Shown: positions 14,904 to 21,827 of the stretch, piece after piece
Numbering within the stretch: position 1 is the first letter of the stretch
Layout of the letters: the number at the start of each line of letters is the position of its first letter
Assembly: GCA_024399225.1 (NCBI GenBank)
Contig: JAKSHV010000003.1
Location: 1-24,719 of the forward strand
Origin: an archaeon
GTDB taxonomy: Archaea; Thermoplasmatota; Thermoplasmata; Methanomassiliicoccales; Methanomethylophilaceae
Direction: 5' to 3'
Length of the DNA stretch: 24,719 nt
Position numbers and translations under genes: made by a program
The notes under the pieces: generated by a model
Told to the model about the DNA's origin: nothing
What the model saw: only the letters and a program-made list of their open reading frames with translations
Database searches by the model: none

Positions 14904-17546
14904 ATGCAAGAAAAAGGGCTCTCCTCGGCAGAGGTCCAGCAAAGGATCGCTTCGGGGCAGGTTAACAACACTGAAGACACTCAGAGCAGGAGTTATTGGG
15001 AGATTCTCGCCAAGAACCTGCTCACCCCGATCAACATCATCCTCTTCGTACTCGGTATCGCATTATGGATCGCCGAGGAAGGGGACCCCAGGAACGCCAT
15101 CGCGACCGTCGCGATCATCCTTTTCAACGTCCTCATCTCCACCATCCAGGAATGCAAGGCGAAACGCCGCCTCGACACCATCGCCGTCCTGATGAGGCCC
15201 AAGGTCACCGTCGTCAGGGACGGAGAAGAAGTCGTCATCGACCGCGCCGAGGTGGTCATCGACGATATCGTCCACATGAAGTCCGGAGATCAGGCCCAGG
15301 TTGACGGAGTCATCCTCGAGGAGAAATCCCTCGAGATGGACGAGTCCCTCCTCACCGGAGAGTCGAGCACCAGGAAGAAGCACAAGGACGAGAGGATCTT
15401 CTCCGGATCCTACTGTGTCACCGGAGACTGCTGGTTCAAGGTAGACAAGGTCGGAAACGACACCTACTCCTCCAAGATGCTCTCCTCCGCAAAGAAATTC
15501 CAGAAAAAGAAGACCCCTCTCCAGATCGAGACCAACATCGTCACCGAGTCTCTCATGGTATTCGCGGTCTTCCTCCTTCTCCTGCTCATCATCGCAGACC
15601 TTTTCAGGGGCGCAGAGCTGAAGCAGTTCCTTCAGCAGTGCGTCATCGTCCTGGATATCGTGCCCATCGCCCTGTTCCTGCTCATCACCATCACATACAT
15701 GATCGCCGCCGTCAGGATGGCGGATTCCGGAGTGCTCCTTCAGAACTCCAGTTCCGTCGAGTCCATGAGTCACGTCGACACCGTATGTATGGACAAGACC
15801 GGAACCATCACCACCAACAACCTCGTCTTCGACGACATCATCTACTACGGCGACAAGGAGAAGACCGACATCCTCATCAAGGAGTTCGTCTCCACCACCG
15901 GAAGCAAGAACCGTACCGTCACCGCCATGGAGGCACACTTCGGAAACAAGGATGTTGAGCTCCTCGACGAGGTCCAGTTCTCCTCCGACAGGAAGTTCAG
16001 TGCCGTAAAGGTCACCGATGGAAAGGAAGTGCACACCATCGTCATGGGTGCATGGCCCATGCTCAAGCACAAGGTCTCCAACCCCGAGGGTGTCGAGGAC
16101 AAGCTCAGGGAGCTCTCCCACCAGGGACTCAGAGGCGTCGTCTTCTTCGACGCAGGTTCCGCAGACCTCCACAACGGAGAGGAGATCGTCCTCCCCGACC
16201 TTACACTCACCGCCATCATCTCCATCATGGACGAGGTCAGGCCCGACTGCAAGGAGATCATCACACAGTTCATCAACAACGGACTCGACATCAAGGTCAT
16301 CTCCGGAGACGACCCCGAGACCGTCGACGCCATCTTCAGCCTCGCCGAGATTCCCGGAGAGAGGAAGATCATCGCCGGAGACAAGCTCGCAGAGCTCGAA
16401 GGTGAGGAATACGAGAAAGCAGTTCTCGAGACCAACATCTTCGGACGTATGAGGCCCGAGCAGAAGGAGGAGGTCGTCGAGACCCTCCGTTACAAGGGAA
16501 GATACGTCGCAATGATCGGAGACGGTATCAACGATGTCCGTTCCATCAAGAAGGCACAGGTCGGAGTCGCAGTTCAGTCCGGTTCCGGAGCAGCACGCGG
16601 TGTCGCCGACATGGTCCTTGCAAACGATGATTTCAAGACCCTCCCCAAGGCAATCACCGAGGGTAAGCGTACCGTCAGCGGAATGAGAGACATCCTCAGG
16701 CTCTACCTCTCCAGGAACTTCGCCATCGGAATCGTCGTCTTCCTGCTGCTGATCCTCAGCAACAAGTCCCCCATGCAGCCCGTACAGAACACCGTCTATG
16801 CAATTCTCACCGTTTCCCTTTCCGCATTCCTGCTAACCATCTGGGCACGTCCGAAAGATAATACGGACCTAATCCTGCCCAATGTCCTGAGATATGTGCT
16901 GCCTACCGCTTCAACGATCGCGATCTTTGCGGTCACCATCTACACCCTGTTCTACCTCGGTGCCTTTGACATCAGCGGACTCCTCTCCATGTACGAGGAC
17001 GTCGCACACAGGCTCGGATACGTCGACTTCGCCGCACTCTGCAACGACCTCCACATCACCGAGGAACCCGAGGCAATCGTGGCTACCAGTGCAATGCTGG
17101 CATTCCTGCTCCTTACCGGAATCTCCCAGCTCTGCATCCTGTTCCCTCCCATCAAGAAGCTCAACATCGATGATGTCAACTCACCCATCGAGATAAAGCC
17201 CCTCGTGCTGATGGTCATCCTCTACCTCGCAGTCATCGGATTCTACATGGTCCCCGAGGTCAGCGTCAAGATCGCCAACACCATGCCTCTCAACCTCATG
17301 GCATGGGGAATCGTCTTCGGATTCTTCATCGCGTGGTATATCGCCAACCTCTTCGTCCTCAAGGCAAGGTGGCTTCAGAGGTTCAACGACATGGGTAACG
17401 CCCTTGTCATGAAGTACTTCCTCCGCAAGTTCCAGAAAGACCTCGCAAAGGAGGAAGCCCTCATGAACGACGAGGTTGTGGAGGATGATGAAGGAGCGAT
17501 GCTCTGGAACAACTTCACCTCCCTCGTTAAGAAGAAGAGGAACTAA
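14904..17546 (+). CDS. Cation-transporting-type P-type ATPase, 880 aa
   Basis: A full P-type pump: actuator motif TGES (151-154), phosphorylation motif DKTGT with catalytic D297, and hinge GDGINDV (540-545 region). About ten membrane helices are visible: four around the actuator (about 33-52, 60-80, 210-232, 243-268) and six at the C-terminus. TM4, which sets ion specificity, reads VPIAL (253-257) where Ca2+/Na+/K+ pumps have PEGL and lipid flippases have PISL. The glutamate ligand is therefore absent and the substrate is uncertain. No N-terminal heavy-metal (CxxC) domain is present. The gene stands alone between two hairpins, with its own promoter. ATG 14904 is chosen by length and alignment; an overlapping ATG at 14894 opens only a 23-codon frame. 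Confidence 0.88.
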   Translation: MQEKGLSSAEVQQRIASGQVNNTEDTQSRSYWEILAKNLLTPINIILFVLGIALWIAEEGDPRNAIATVAIILFNVLISTIQECKAKRRLDTIAVLMRPKVTVVRDGEEVVIDRAEVVIDDIVHMKSGDQAQVDGVILEEKSLEMDESLLTGESSTRKKHKDERIFSGSYCVTGDCWFKVDKVGNDTYSSKMLSSAKKFQKKKTPLQIETNIVTESLMVFAVFLLLLLIIADLFRGAELKQFLQQCVIVLDIVPIALFLLITITYMIAAVRMADSGVLLQNSSSVESMSHVDTVCMDKTGTITTNNLVFDDIIYYGDKEKTDILIKEFVSTTGSKNRTVTAMEAHFGNKDVELLDEVQFSSDRKFSAVKVTDGKEVHTIVMGAWPMLKHKVSNPEGVEDKLRELSHQGLRGVVFFDAGSADLHNGEEIVLPDLTLTAIISIMDEVRPDCKEIITQFINNGLDIKVISGDDPETVDAIFSLAEIPGERKIIAGDKLAELEGEEYEKAVLETNIFGRMRPEQKEEVVETLRYKGRYVAMIGDGINDVRSIKKAQVGVAVQSGSGAARGVADMVLANDDFKTLPKAITEGKRTVSGMRDILRLYLSRNFAIGIVVFLLLILSNKSPMQPVQNTVYAILTVSLSAFLLTIWARPKDNTDLILPNVLRYVLPTASTIAIFAVTIYTLFYLGAFDISGLLSMYEDVAHRLGYVDFAALCNDLHITEEPEAIVATSAMLAFLLLTGISQLCILFPPIKKLNIDDVNSPIEIKPLVLMVILYLAVIGFYMVPEVSVKIANTMPLNLMAWGIVFGFFIAWYIANLFVLKARWLQRFNDMGNALVMKYFLRKFQKDLAKEEALMNDEVVEDDEGAMLWNNFTSLVKKKRN

Positions 17547-17559
17547 ACAGATTCAAGGG

Positions 17560-17583
17560 CCGTGCGGATCTTTCTCCGCACGG
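17560..17583. terminator. Bidirectional hairpin between convergent genes
   Basis: CCGTGCGGA-TCTTTC-TCCGCACGG, a perfect 9-bp stem. On the plus strand TCCGTCATTTTT follows, suiting termination of the ATPase gene; on the minus strand it lies 27 bases after the exonuclease stop. Confidence 0.65.
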
Positions 17584-17609
17584 TCCGTCATTTTTGAAAA
17601 CAATATTGG

Positions 17610-18362
17610 TCAAAGATGTCCGTGCCTGCCGCTCATATCCATGCGGTTGTACAGGCCGTCATCGTTCATCTTGATCATGAGGTGTGATGCAACCCTTGCA
17701 TCGGAAAGAGCTCTGTGATCCTGGACGCCGTTGATTCCCGCAGGATCGGCACCTTCGAGGATGTGCTCGTATGCATAATCGAGCTTGGGGTAGCGGTAGT
17801 CGCTCCTTCCGTAGTACTGGCTCTTCAGCTTGCAGATATCCTTGGCGGAGAACATGATGTCCCTGCATTCCATGAAGATCCCTTTGAGGTTCCAGGGGAA
17901 ACGGTAGAGGAACTTGTCGAGGTCGTACTGAACGTTGTAGGTGGTGAGCCACCTTCCCTTGACGATCTCGGTGACCTCCCTTTTGACCTGTGAGAAGGGG
18001 ACTCCGTTATGCACCTGTTCAACGGTGAGGTCGGTGTTCTCGAAGATCCAGGAGGTGCGCATCTCGTCGGTCCATGTGGAGGTATCATAACCCACGATGG
18101 CGGAATACACATCGCGGACGGTACGATCTTTCAGAGAGACTTCACAGATTCCGATATCGACGACAAGGTCGCCGTACTTGCTCCAGTCGAGCTGGTCGTA
18201 CTTGGAATCTCCGTATGCATCGAGTGAGCTCCTCTTGAAGAACGGATCCATGAAGGGATCGCGTTCGTACTTTGCACCGTTGAGTCCGGTGGTCTCGGTA
18301 TCGAGGACGAGGATCTTGTCGGGCATTTCGAATTCGCCGAAACCGCTGCAGAAATCTGACAT
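17610..18362 (-). CDS. DnaQ-like DEDDh 3'-5' exonuclease, 250 aa
   Basis: The RNase T/DnaQ exonuclease motifs are present in order: LVLDTETTGL (D21, E23), YNVQYDLDKF (N143, D147) and DHRALSDARV (H216, D221). This is the full DEDDh set, so an active metal-dependent 3'-5' exonuclease on DNA or RNA is expected. An unusual insert of about 35 residues after the first motif (DPFMDPFFKRSSLD and onward) separates it from the second beta strand. There is no polymerase domain, so it is a stand-alone nuclease (repair, RNA trimming or proofreading in trans). It follows the 131-aa gene closely. ATG 18362 is chosen because GAGG is eight bases upstream; ATG 18368 is two codons longer, and a third methionine lies ten codons in. 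Confidence 0.85.
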   Translation of the reverse strand: MSDFCSGFGEFEMPDKILVLDTETTGLNGAKYERDPFMDPFFKRSSLDAYGDSKYDQLDWSKYGDLVVDIGICEVSLKDRTVRDVYSAIVGYDTSTWTDEMRTSWIFENTDLTVEQVHNGVPFSQVKREVTEIVKGRWLTTYNVQYDLDKFLYRFPWNLKGIFMECRDIMFSAKDICKLKSQYYGRSDYRYPKLDYAYEHILEGADPAGINGVQDHRALSDARVASHLMIKMNDDGLYNRMDMSGRHGHL

Positions 18363-18371
18363 TTTCATACC

Positions 18372-18767
18372 TCAGAATAGTTTGACACAGAGTGGGATGT
18401 GGCCGCATGCGTGTGAACCGAAATAGAACTGGGTCGTTTCGCGGTCGAGATATTCCAGAGCCTCCTGCCATTGGATGATAGGAACCGATTCGGTCATGAA
18501 GACGGCAGAGGTCTCTCCGAAGGTAAGGTCGATGAGTGCCGCACCGAGTTCCCTGGAGGTAAGCACCTTGTGCTCACCCATGAAATCACGGTCGACGAGA
18601 ATGATCTTCGTCCCGGGATTCTGCCTGAGAACCTCTTCCCTGATAACATCCATCAATCCGTCGAGACCCTGTTCACGGTTTCCCGAGAGGGATTTCATCG
18701 AACTGTCTGAAACGAATGCCGATACTTTGGATTCGGGATTAGATTCTGTGGTGCAGACTCCTGCCAT
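18372..18767 (-). CDS. Unknown 131-aa protein upstream of the exonuclease
   Basis: No family was recognised. The protein is soluble and mixed alpha/beta: TKIILVDRDF and GAALIDLTFG resemble strand-turn segments, a helix (GLDGLMDVIREEVLRQ) precedes them, and the end (SHACGHIPLC) carries two cysteines and two histidines that could bind metal. It is transcribed with the DEDDh exonuclease, whose start is within ten bases of its stop, so the two may act together (inference). The frame extends to 18815, but a TATA-like TTTTATC at 18791-18797 lies in the extension and is 26 bases before ATG 18767, so that start is used. It is divergent from the 64-aa ubiquitin-fold gene. Confidence 0.65.
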   Translation of the reverse strand: MAGVCTTESNPESKVSAFVSDSSMKSLSGNREQGLDGLMDVIREEVLRQNPGTKIILVDRDFMGEHKVLTSRELGAALIDLTFGETSAVFMTESVPIIQWQEALEYLDRETTQFYFGSHACGHIPLCVKLF

Positions 18768-18790
18768 ATGACGGTCGATAGGACACCACA

Positions 18791-18820
18791 GATAAAAGAG
18801 ATGGGGAAAAACCAATTATA
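18791..18820. promoter_or_regulatory. Back-to-back promoters of the 131-aa and ubiquitin-fold genes
   Basis: On the minus strand the box at 18791-18797 (18797 to 18791 reads TTTTATC or GATAAAA by strand) is 26 bases before ATG 18767. On the plus strand AATTATAT at about 18814-18821 is 26 bases before ATG 18843. Neither gene has a clear ribosome site, so both appear leaderless. Confidence 0.5.
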
Positions 18821-18842
18821 TCCCGGCAGGAATCATCCGATT

Positions 18843-19037
18843 ATGAGTGCATCAATGACCATAGGTGGAAAGACCATCGAAGTCGCTTCCGGACAGACCA
18901 TCGAAAGTGCTGTTAGGAACGCGGGTATGATCCCTGATGCATTCCTTTTCGTTGTGAACGGAAAACCCGTTCCCATGGACACCCCCATCACCGACGAGAT
19001 AACCATCAAGGCCCTCAAGGTAGCATCCGGCGGATGA
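18843..19037 (+). CDS. ThiS/MoaD/SAMP-like ubiquitin-fold protein, 64 aa
   Basis: A very small beta-grasp protein: MTIGGKTIEV (first hairpin), a helix around ESAVRNAGM, strand AFLFVVNGKPVP, and the last strand EITIKALKVASGG. It ends exactly in Gly-Gly, as do ThiS, MoaD, Urm1 and archaeal SAMPs, whose C-terminus is adenylated and then thiolated or conjugated. It could supply sulphur for thiamine, molybdopterin or tRNA thiolation, or act as a protein modifier. No E1-like (ThiF/MoeB/UbaA) gene is in the window to decide between these. The frame reaches back to 18768, but ATG 18843 is 26 bases from a TATA element and gives the normal family size. Its stop is three bases from the convergent CobQ-like gene's stop. 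Confidence 0.8.
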   Translation: MSASMTIGGKTIEVASGQTIESAVRNAGMIPDAFLFVVNGKPVPMDTPITDEITIKALKVASGG

Positions 19038-19040
19038 ACC

Positions 19041-19877
19041 TTACTCGAGCATCAGCTCGTAGATTCCCTGAAGGTCCACTCCCGCCTCGATGGCAGAATC
19101 GATGAGCCTGTCGAGATTCTTGACCAACTCCTCGTGGATGTCCCCGTTTCCCAGCGCACCGCCGACCTCGGACATGCTGTCCTCCTCGGGGAACTTGAGG
19201 GTCTCGTAGGGAACCACACCGAAACATCTCATTCCGGTCAGTTTCTCGATCTTCTCGATTCCGTCTCCGAGTATTGATGCATCGCCGCGGAAGCGGTTGA
19301 TGACGAATCCCTTCATGAGGGGCCTGACGTCCTCGGGCAATAAGAGCCAGGTACCATAGATTGCTGCGAAAACCCCTCCCCTCTCGATGTCTGCGACAAG
19401 GATGGAGGTGACGTTGCGTGCTCTCATCATTCCGACATTCGCCATGTCTGTTTTGATAAGGTTGAGTTCGACGGGAGAACCGGATCCCTCGCAGACAACG
19501 GCATCAAATTCCTCCACGAGCTTGTCGTAGGATTCGCATGCCTTCTGCATGACCGTCTCCCTATCCATGGCGTTGTTCCGATCGATGTCCATATAGGGCT
19601 TTCCGCGGAGGATGACCTGCATCCTTCCGTTTCCTGCGGGTTTGAGCAGGACGGGGTTCATGTCACCGGTGGGCTCGAGTCCGGACGCCCAGGCCTGGAA
19701 GGCCTGTCCCATTCCGATCTCCTCTCCGCCAAGGGTGACGTAGGAGTTCAATGAAAGGTTGGAACCTTTGAAGGGCGCCACCTTGATTCCCTGACGTGCC
19801 AGATATCTGCAGAATGCCGCATCGAGGGTTGTCTTTCCGGCTCCGGAGGAAGTTCCCAGGAAAAGGATGGATTTCAT
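19041..19877 (-). CDS. CobQ-like ATPase-domain protein lacking the glutaminase domain, 278 aa
   Basis: The dethiobiotin-synthetase-like domain of cobyric acid synthase: P-loop GTSSGAGKTT (8-17), APFKGSNLSLNSYV (34-47), MNPVLLKP (73-80), EGSGSPVELNL (130-140), ERGGVFAAIYGT (165-176) and NRFRGDASIL. All align with the neighbouring full CobQ. After about residue 243 it goes directly to a tail (VKNLDRLIDSAIEAGVDLQGIYELM) that resembles the last 28 residues of the full enzyme, so the glutaminase domain is missing in the middle, not at the end. It could use ammonia from the neighbour's glutaminase or free ammonia, or act on another substrate. ATG overlaps the CobQ stop (ATGA, 19874-19877), so the two are co-translated. 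It is not obviously decayed: the frame is intact and key ATP-binding residues remain. Confidence 0.82.
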   Translation of the reverse strand: MKSILFLGTSSGAGKTTLDAAFCRYLARQGIKVAPFKGSNLSLNSYVTLGGEEIGMGQAFQAWASGLEPTGDMNPVLLKPAGNGRMQVILRGKPYMDIDRNNAMDRETVMQKACESYDKLVEEFDAVVCEGSGSPVELNLIKTDMANVGMMRARNVTSILVADIERGGVFAAIYGTWLLLPEDVRPLMKGFVINRFRGDASILGDGIEKIEKLTGMRCFGVVPYETLKFPEEDSMSEVGGALGNGDIHEELVKNLDRLIDSAIEAGVDLQGIYELMLE

Positions 19878-21700
19878 TCCTCCACCCCCATGATCTTCAT
19901 GAAAGCCTTCATGTCCAGTCCCTTCTCGAAGACGTCGGCGAGTTTGTCAAGGTTCTGGTCAACGAACTTATCGTAGTCGTCCACGGTCTGCATCCCTTCT
20001 GCGGGTTTCTCTCCCCTGACCTTGACCAGTGAAAGGAACTTCTTCCTGAATGCGGGTTTGTCGAGGACTCCGTGGATGTAGGTTCCGTAGATCATCTCAT
20101 CCTCTCTGAACGAACCTTCCACCTCGCCCTTCCTTCCGAAGTTGGTGATGTTGAACAAGGGCTTCTCCTTCACATCGGACATGCCCATGTGGATCTCGTA
20201 TCCTTCGACCTCTCCCTCGCCGGTGACGAGTTCGGCCTTATCGCGGATTATCCTCTTGTCGTATTCCTCGAAATAGGATATGTTGTTGAAAAGACCCAGA
20301 CCCTTATAGTTGCCGGGCACCTTTCCTTCGATTCCCTTGGGGTCGCGGATCTCCGCACCCATCATCTGATAACCGCCGCAGATTCCAAGGATGGGGACCT
20401 TGCCCTTCATGCTCTTGATGGCGTCCGCGATTCCGGTGGAGACCAGCCATTTGTAGTCGTCCACGGTGTTCTTGGTTCCGGGAATGACGATCGCATCGGC
20501 GGTGGTGATGTCCTCGGGACAGTCTGCGAATACGATGGTAGTGTCCTCGGTGTAAAGGGGATCCAGGTCGGTGAAGTTGGCGATCCTGGGCAGTTTGACC
20601 ACTGCGATCCTCATGGAGCCGTTTCCTTTAGTCTTGACGCCCCTGAACGCCTCGGAATCCTCCTGGGGCAGCTGGACATCCGCATGGGGGATGATTCCCA
20701 TGACGGGGAGTCCGCACCTCCTTGCGAGCTCGTCGGCTCCCTCCCTCATCTTCTCGGGGTCTCCCCTGACGTTGTTGAGTATGATTCCCTTAATTCTCTT
20801 CCTATCCTCTGGAGGCAGAAGTTCGACGGTTCCGATGGCATATGCGAACGAACCTCCCCACTCCACGTTGACGACAAGGATGCAGTCCGCATCCGCCAGC
20901 TCGGCGGCACGCATGTTGGCGATGTCCTTGTCGTAGATGTTGATCTCGGCAGGGCTTCCCGCACCTTCCATGATGACGTAGTCGTACCTGTTCTTGAGGT
21001 AGTCCACGTTCCTCTTCACGATCTCCTTTCCGGGTCCGGGAACGAAGTCATTGTAGTATCCGGGGACGTCGTAGTCTCCGAAGGGTTTGCCCTCCACCAT
21101 CACCTGGGACTCAGTGTTTCCCTTGGGCTTGAGGAGGATGGGGTTCATGTGATAATCGGGAGTAGTCAGACCCATGGCCTGTGCCTGGAGCATCTGCACC
21201 ATGGCGATCTCATGTCCCTTGGCGGTTACCCTGGAGTTGAGACTCATGTTCTGCGACTTGAAGGGTGCACAGAGGTATCCTTTCCTGAGCATGATCCTTC
21301 CCAGTGCTGCTACTGTCATCGATTTGCCCGCATCGGAGGTGGCACCTACCACCATGATGGCCTTTCCGGGGCGCCAGAGCTTCTCGACGGCTTCATGGAA
21401 TATCTCCATCATTCCCTCGTGGTCATCCGGCTGCAGTCTTCTCTCCTTGATCTTGGGAAGTGCGAACTCGACCAGGAAGTGGCGGTGTATAAAAAGACAC
21501 TCTTCGCAGGACCATACCTTGTCGGGCCTGCCCGTCTCGATGAAGTGTCCGAAACGGGGATCCTCGCAGGGATAGAACGGACAGTAGCAGAAGGTGCAGT
21601 TCTGGCCGACGAAATGGCTTGGATGATACGGGCAGGAATGATTCATACGGATGTTTCCCGCCTCAAGCTCCTCTGCGACCTTCTTCTTGATGCACTTCAT
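19874..21700 (-). CDS. cobQ: Cobyric acid synthase with N-terminal cysteine-rich domain, about 608 aa
   Basis: The enzyme amidates the corrin ring (cobyrinic acid a,c-diamide to cobyric acid) using glutamine and ATP. Residues 114-350 are the ATPase domain (P-loop GATSDAGKS at 119-127; EGAGSPAEINIY; NVRGDPEKM). Residues 365-560 are a type 1-like glutaminase with GICGGYQ (catalytic C441) and TYIHGVLD (H543). Unusually, residues 20-75 carry a cysteine cluster (C23, C35, C38, C40, C45, C65, C68; CTFCYCPFYPC and CEECLFIHRH), like the small cysteine-rich domain known next to archaeal cobalamin genes, probably metal-binding. The frame extends to a GTG at 21742 inside a TATA-like box (TATTTAAT, 21733-21740), so ATG 21700 is preferred; ATG 21646, just before the cysteine domain, is also possible. 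Confidence 0.88.
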   Translation of the reverse strand: MKCIKKKVAEELEAGNIRMNHSCPYHPSHFVGQNCTFCYCPFYPCEDPRFGHFIETGRPDKVWSCEECLFIHRHFLVEFALPKIKERRLQPDDHEGMMEIFHEAVEKLWRPGKAIMVVGATSDAGKSMTVAALGRIMLRKGYLCAPFKSQNMSLNSRVTAKGHEIAMVQMLQAQAMGLTTPDYHMNPILLKPKGNTESQVMVEGKPFGDYDVPGYYNDFVPGPGKEIVKRNVDYLKNRYDYVIMEGAGSPAEINIYDKDIANMRAAELADADCILVVNVEWGGSFAYAIGTVELLPPEDRKRIKGIILNNVRGDPEKMREGADELARRCGLPVMGIIPHADVQLPQEDSEAFRGVKTKGNGSMRIAVVKLPRIANFTDLDPLYTEDTTIVFADCPEDITTADAIVIPGTKNTVDDYKWLVSTGIADAIKSMKGKVPILGICGGYQMMGAEIRDPKGIEGKVPGNYKGLGLFNNISYFEEYDKRIIRDKAELVTGEGEVEGYEIHMGMSDVKEKPLFNITNFGRKGEVEGSFREDEMIYGTYIHGVLDKPAFRKKFLSLVKVRGEKPAEGMQTVDDYDKFVDQNLDKLADVFEKGLDMKAFMKIMGVEE

Positions 21701-21732
21701 AGAGATACCAGATATCGTATCAGCAACCACAA

Positions 21733-21740
21733 TTAAATAC
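21733..21740 (-). promoter_or_regulatory. TATA-like element of the cobQ operon
   Basis: The minus strand reads GTATTTAAT near 21733-21741. It predicts a transcription start near 21710, ten bases before the preferred ATG 21700. No cobalamin riboswitch-like structure was recognised in the 85-base gap to the YhaO gene. Confidence 0.4.
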
Positions 21741-21796
21741 ACTTTTCAGAACGTGTTCGGCAGAGAGTTCTTACTTTCGGTCATCCCCTGATTTCC

Positions 21797-21804
21797 TTTA
21801 TAAA
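21797..21804 (+). promoter_or_regulatory. TATA box of the YhaO/YhaN-like operon
   Basis: TTTATAAA centred about 27 bases before ATG 21828, with no ribosome site between them. This indicates a leaderless transcript. Confidence 0.6.
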
Positions 21805-21827
21805 GGTGAAATTCAAATCCACCTCTC

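Noticed and set aside
14894..14965. Short frame starting at ATG 14894 (MAEHARKRALL...)
   Set aside because: Stops after 23 codons and overlaps the ATPase start out of frame; no sign of use.
15063..16172. 369-aa open frame on the minus strand
   Set aside because: Antisense of the P-type ATPase, spanning its conserved DKTGT region.
20072..21736. 554-aa open frame on the plus strand
   Set aside because: Antisense of cobQ, which has complete catalytic motifs.
21749..21760. GAAC-GT-GTTC near-palindrome between cobQ and the YhaO-like gene
   Set aside because: Only 4-bp arms; expected by chance in an 85-bp gap.
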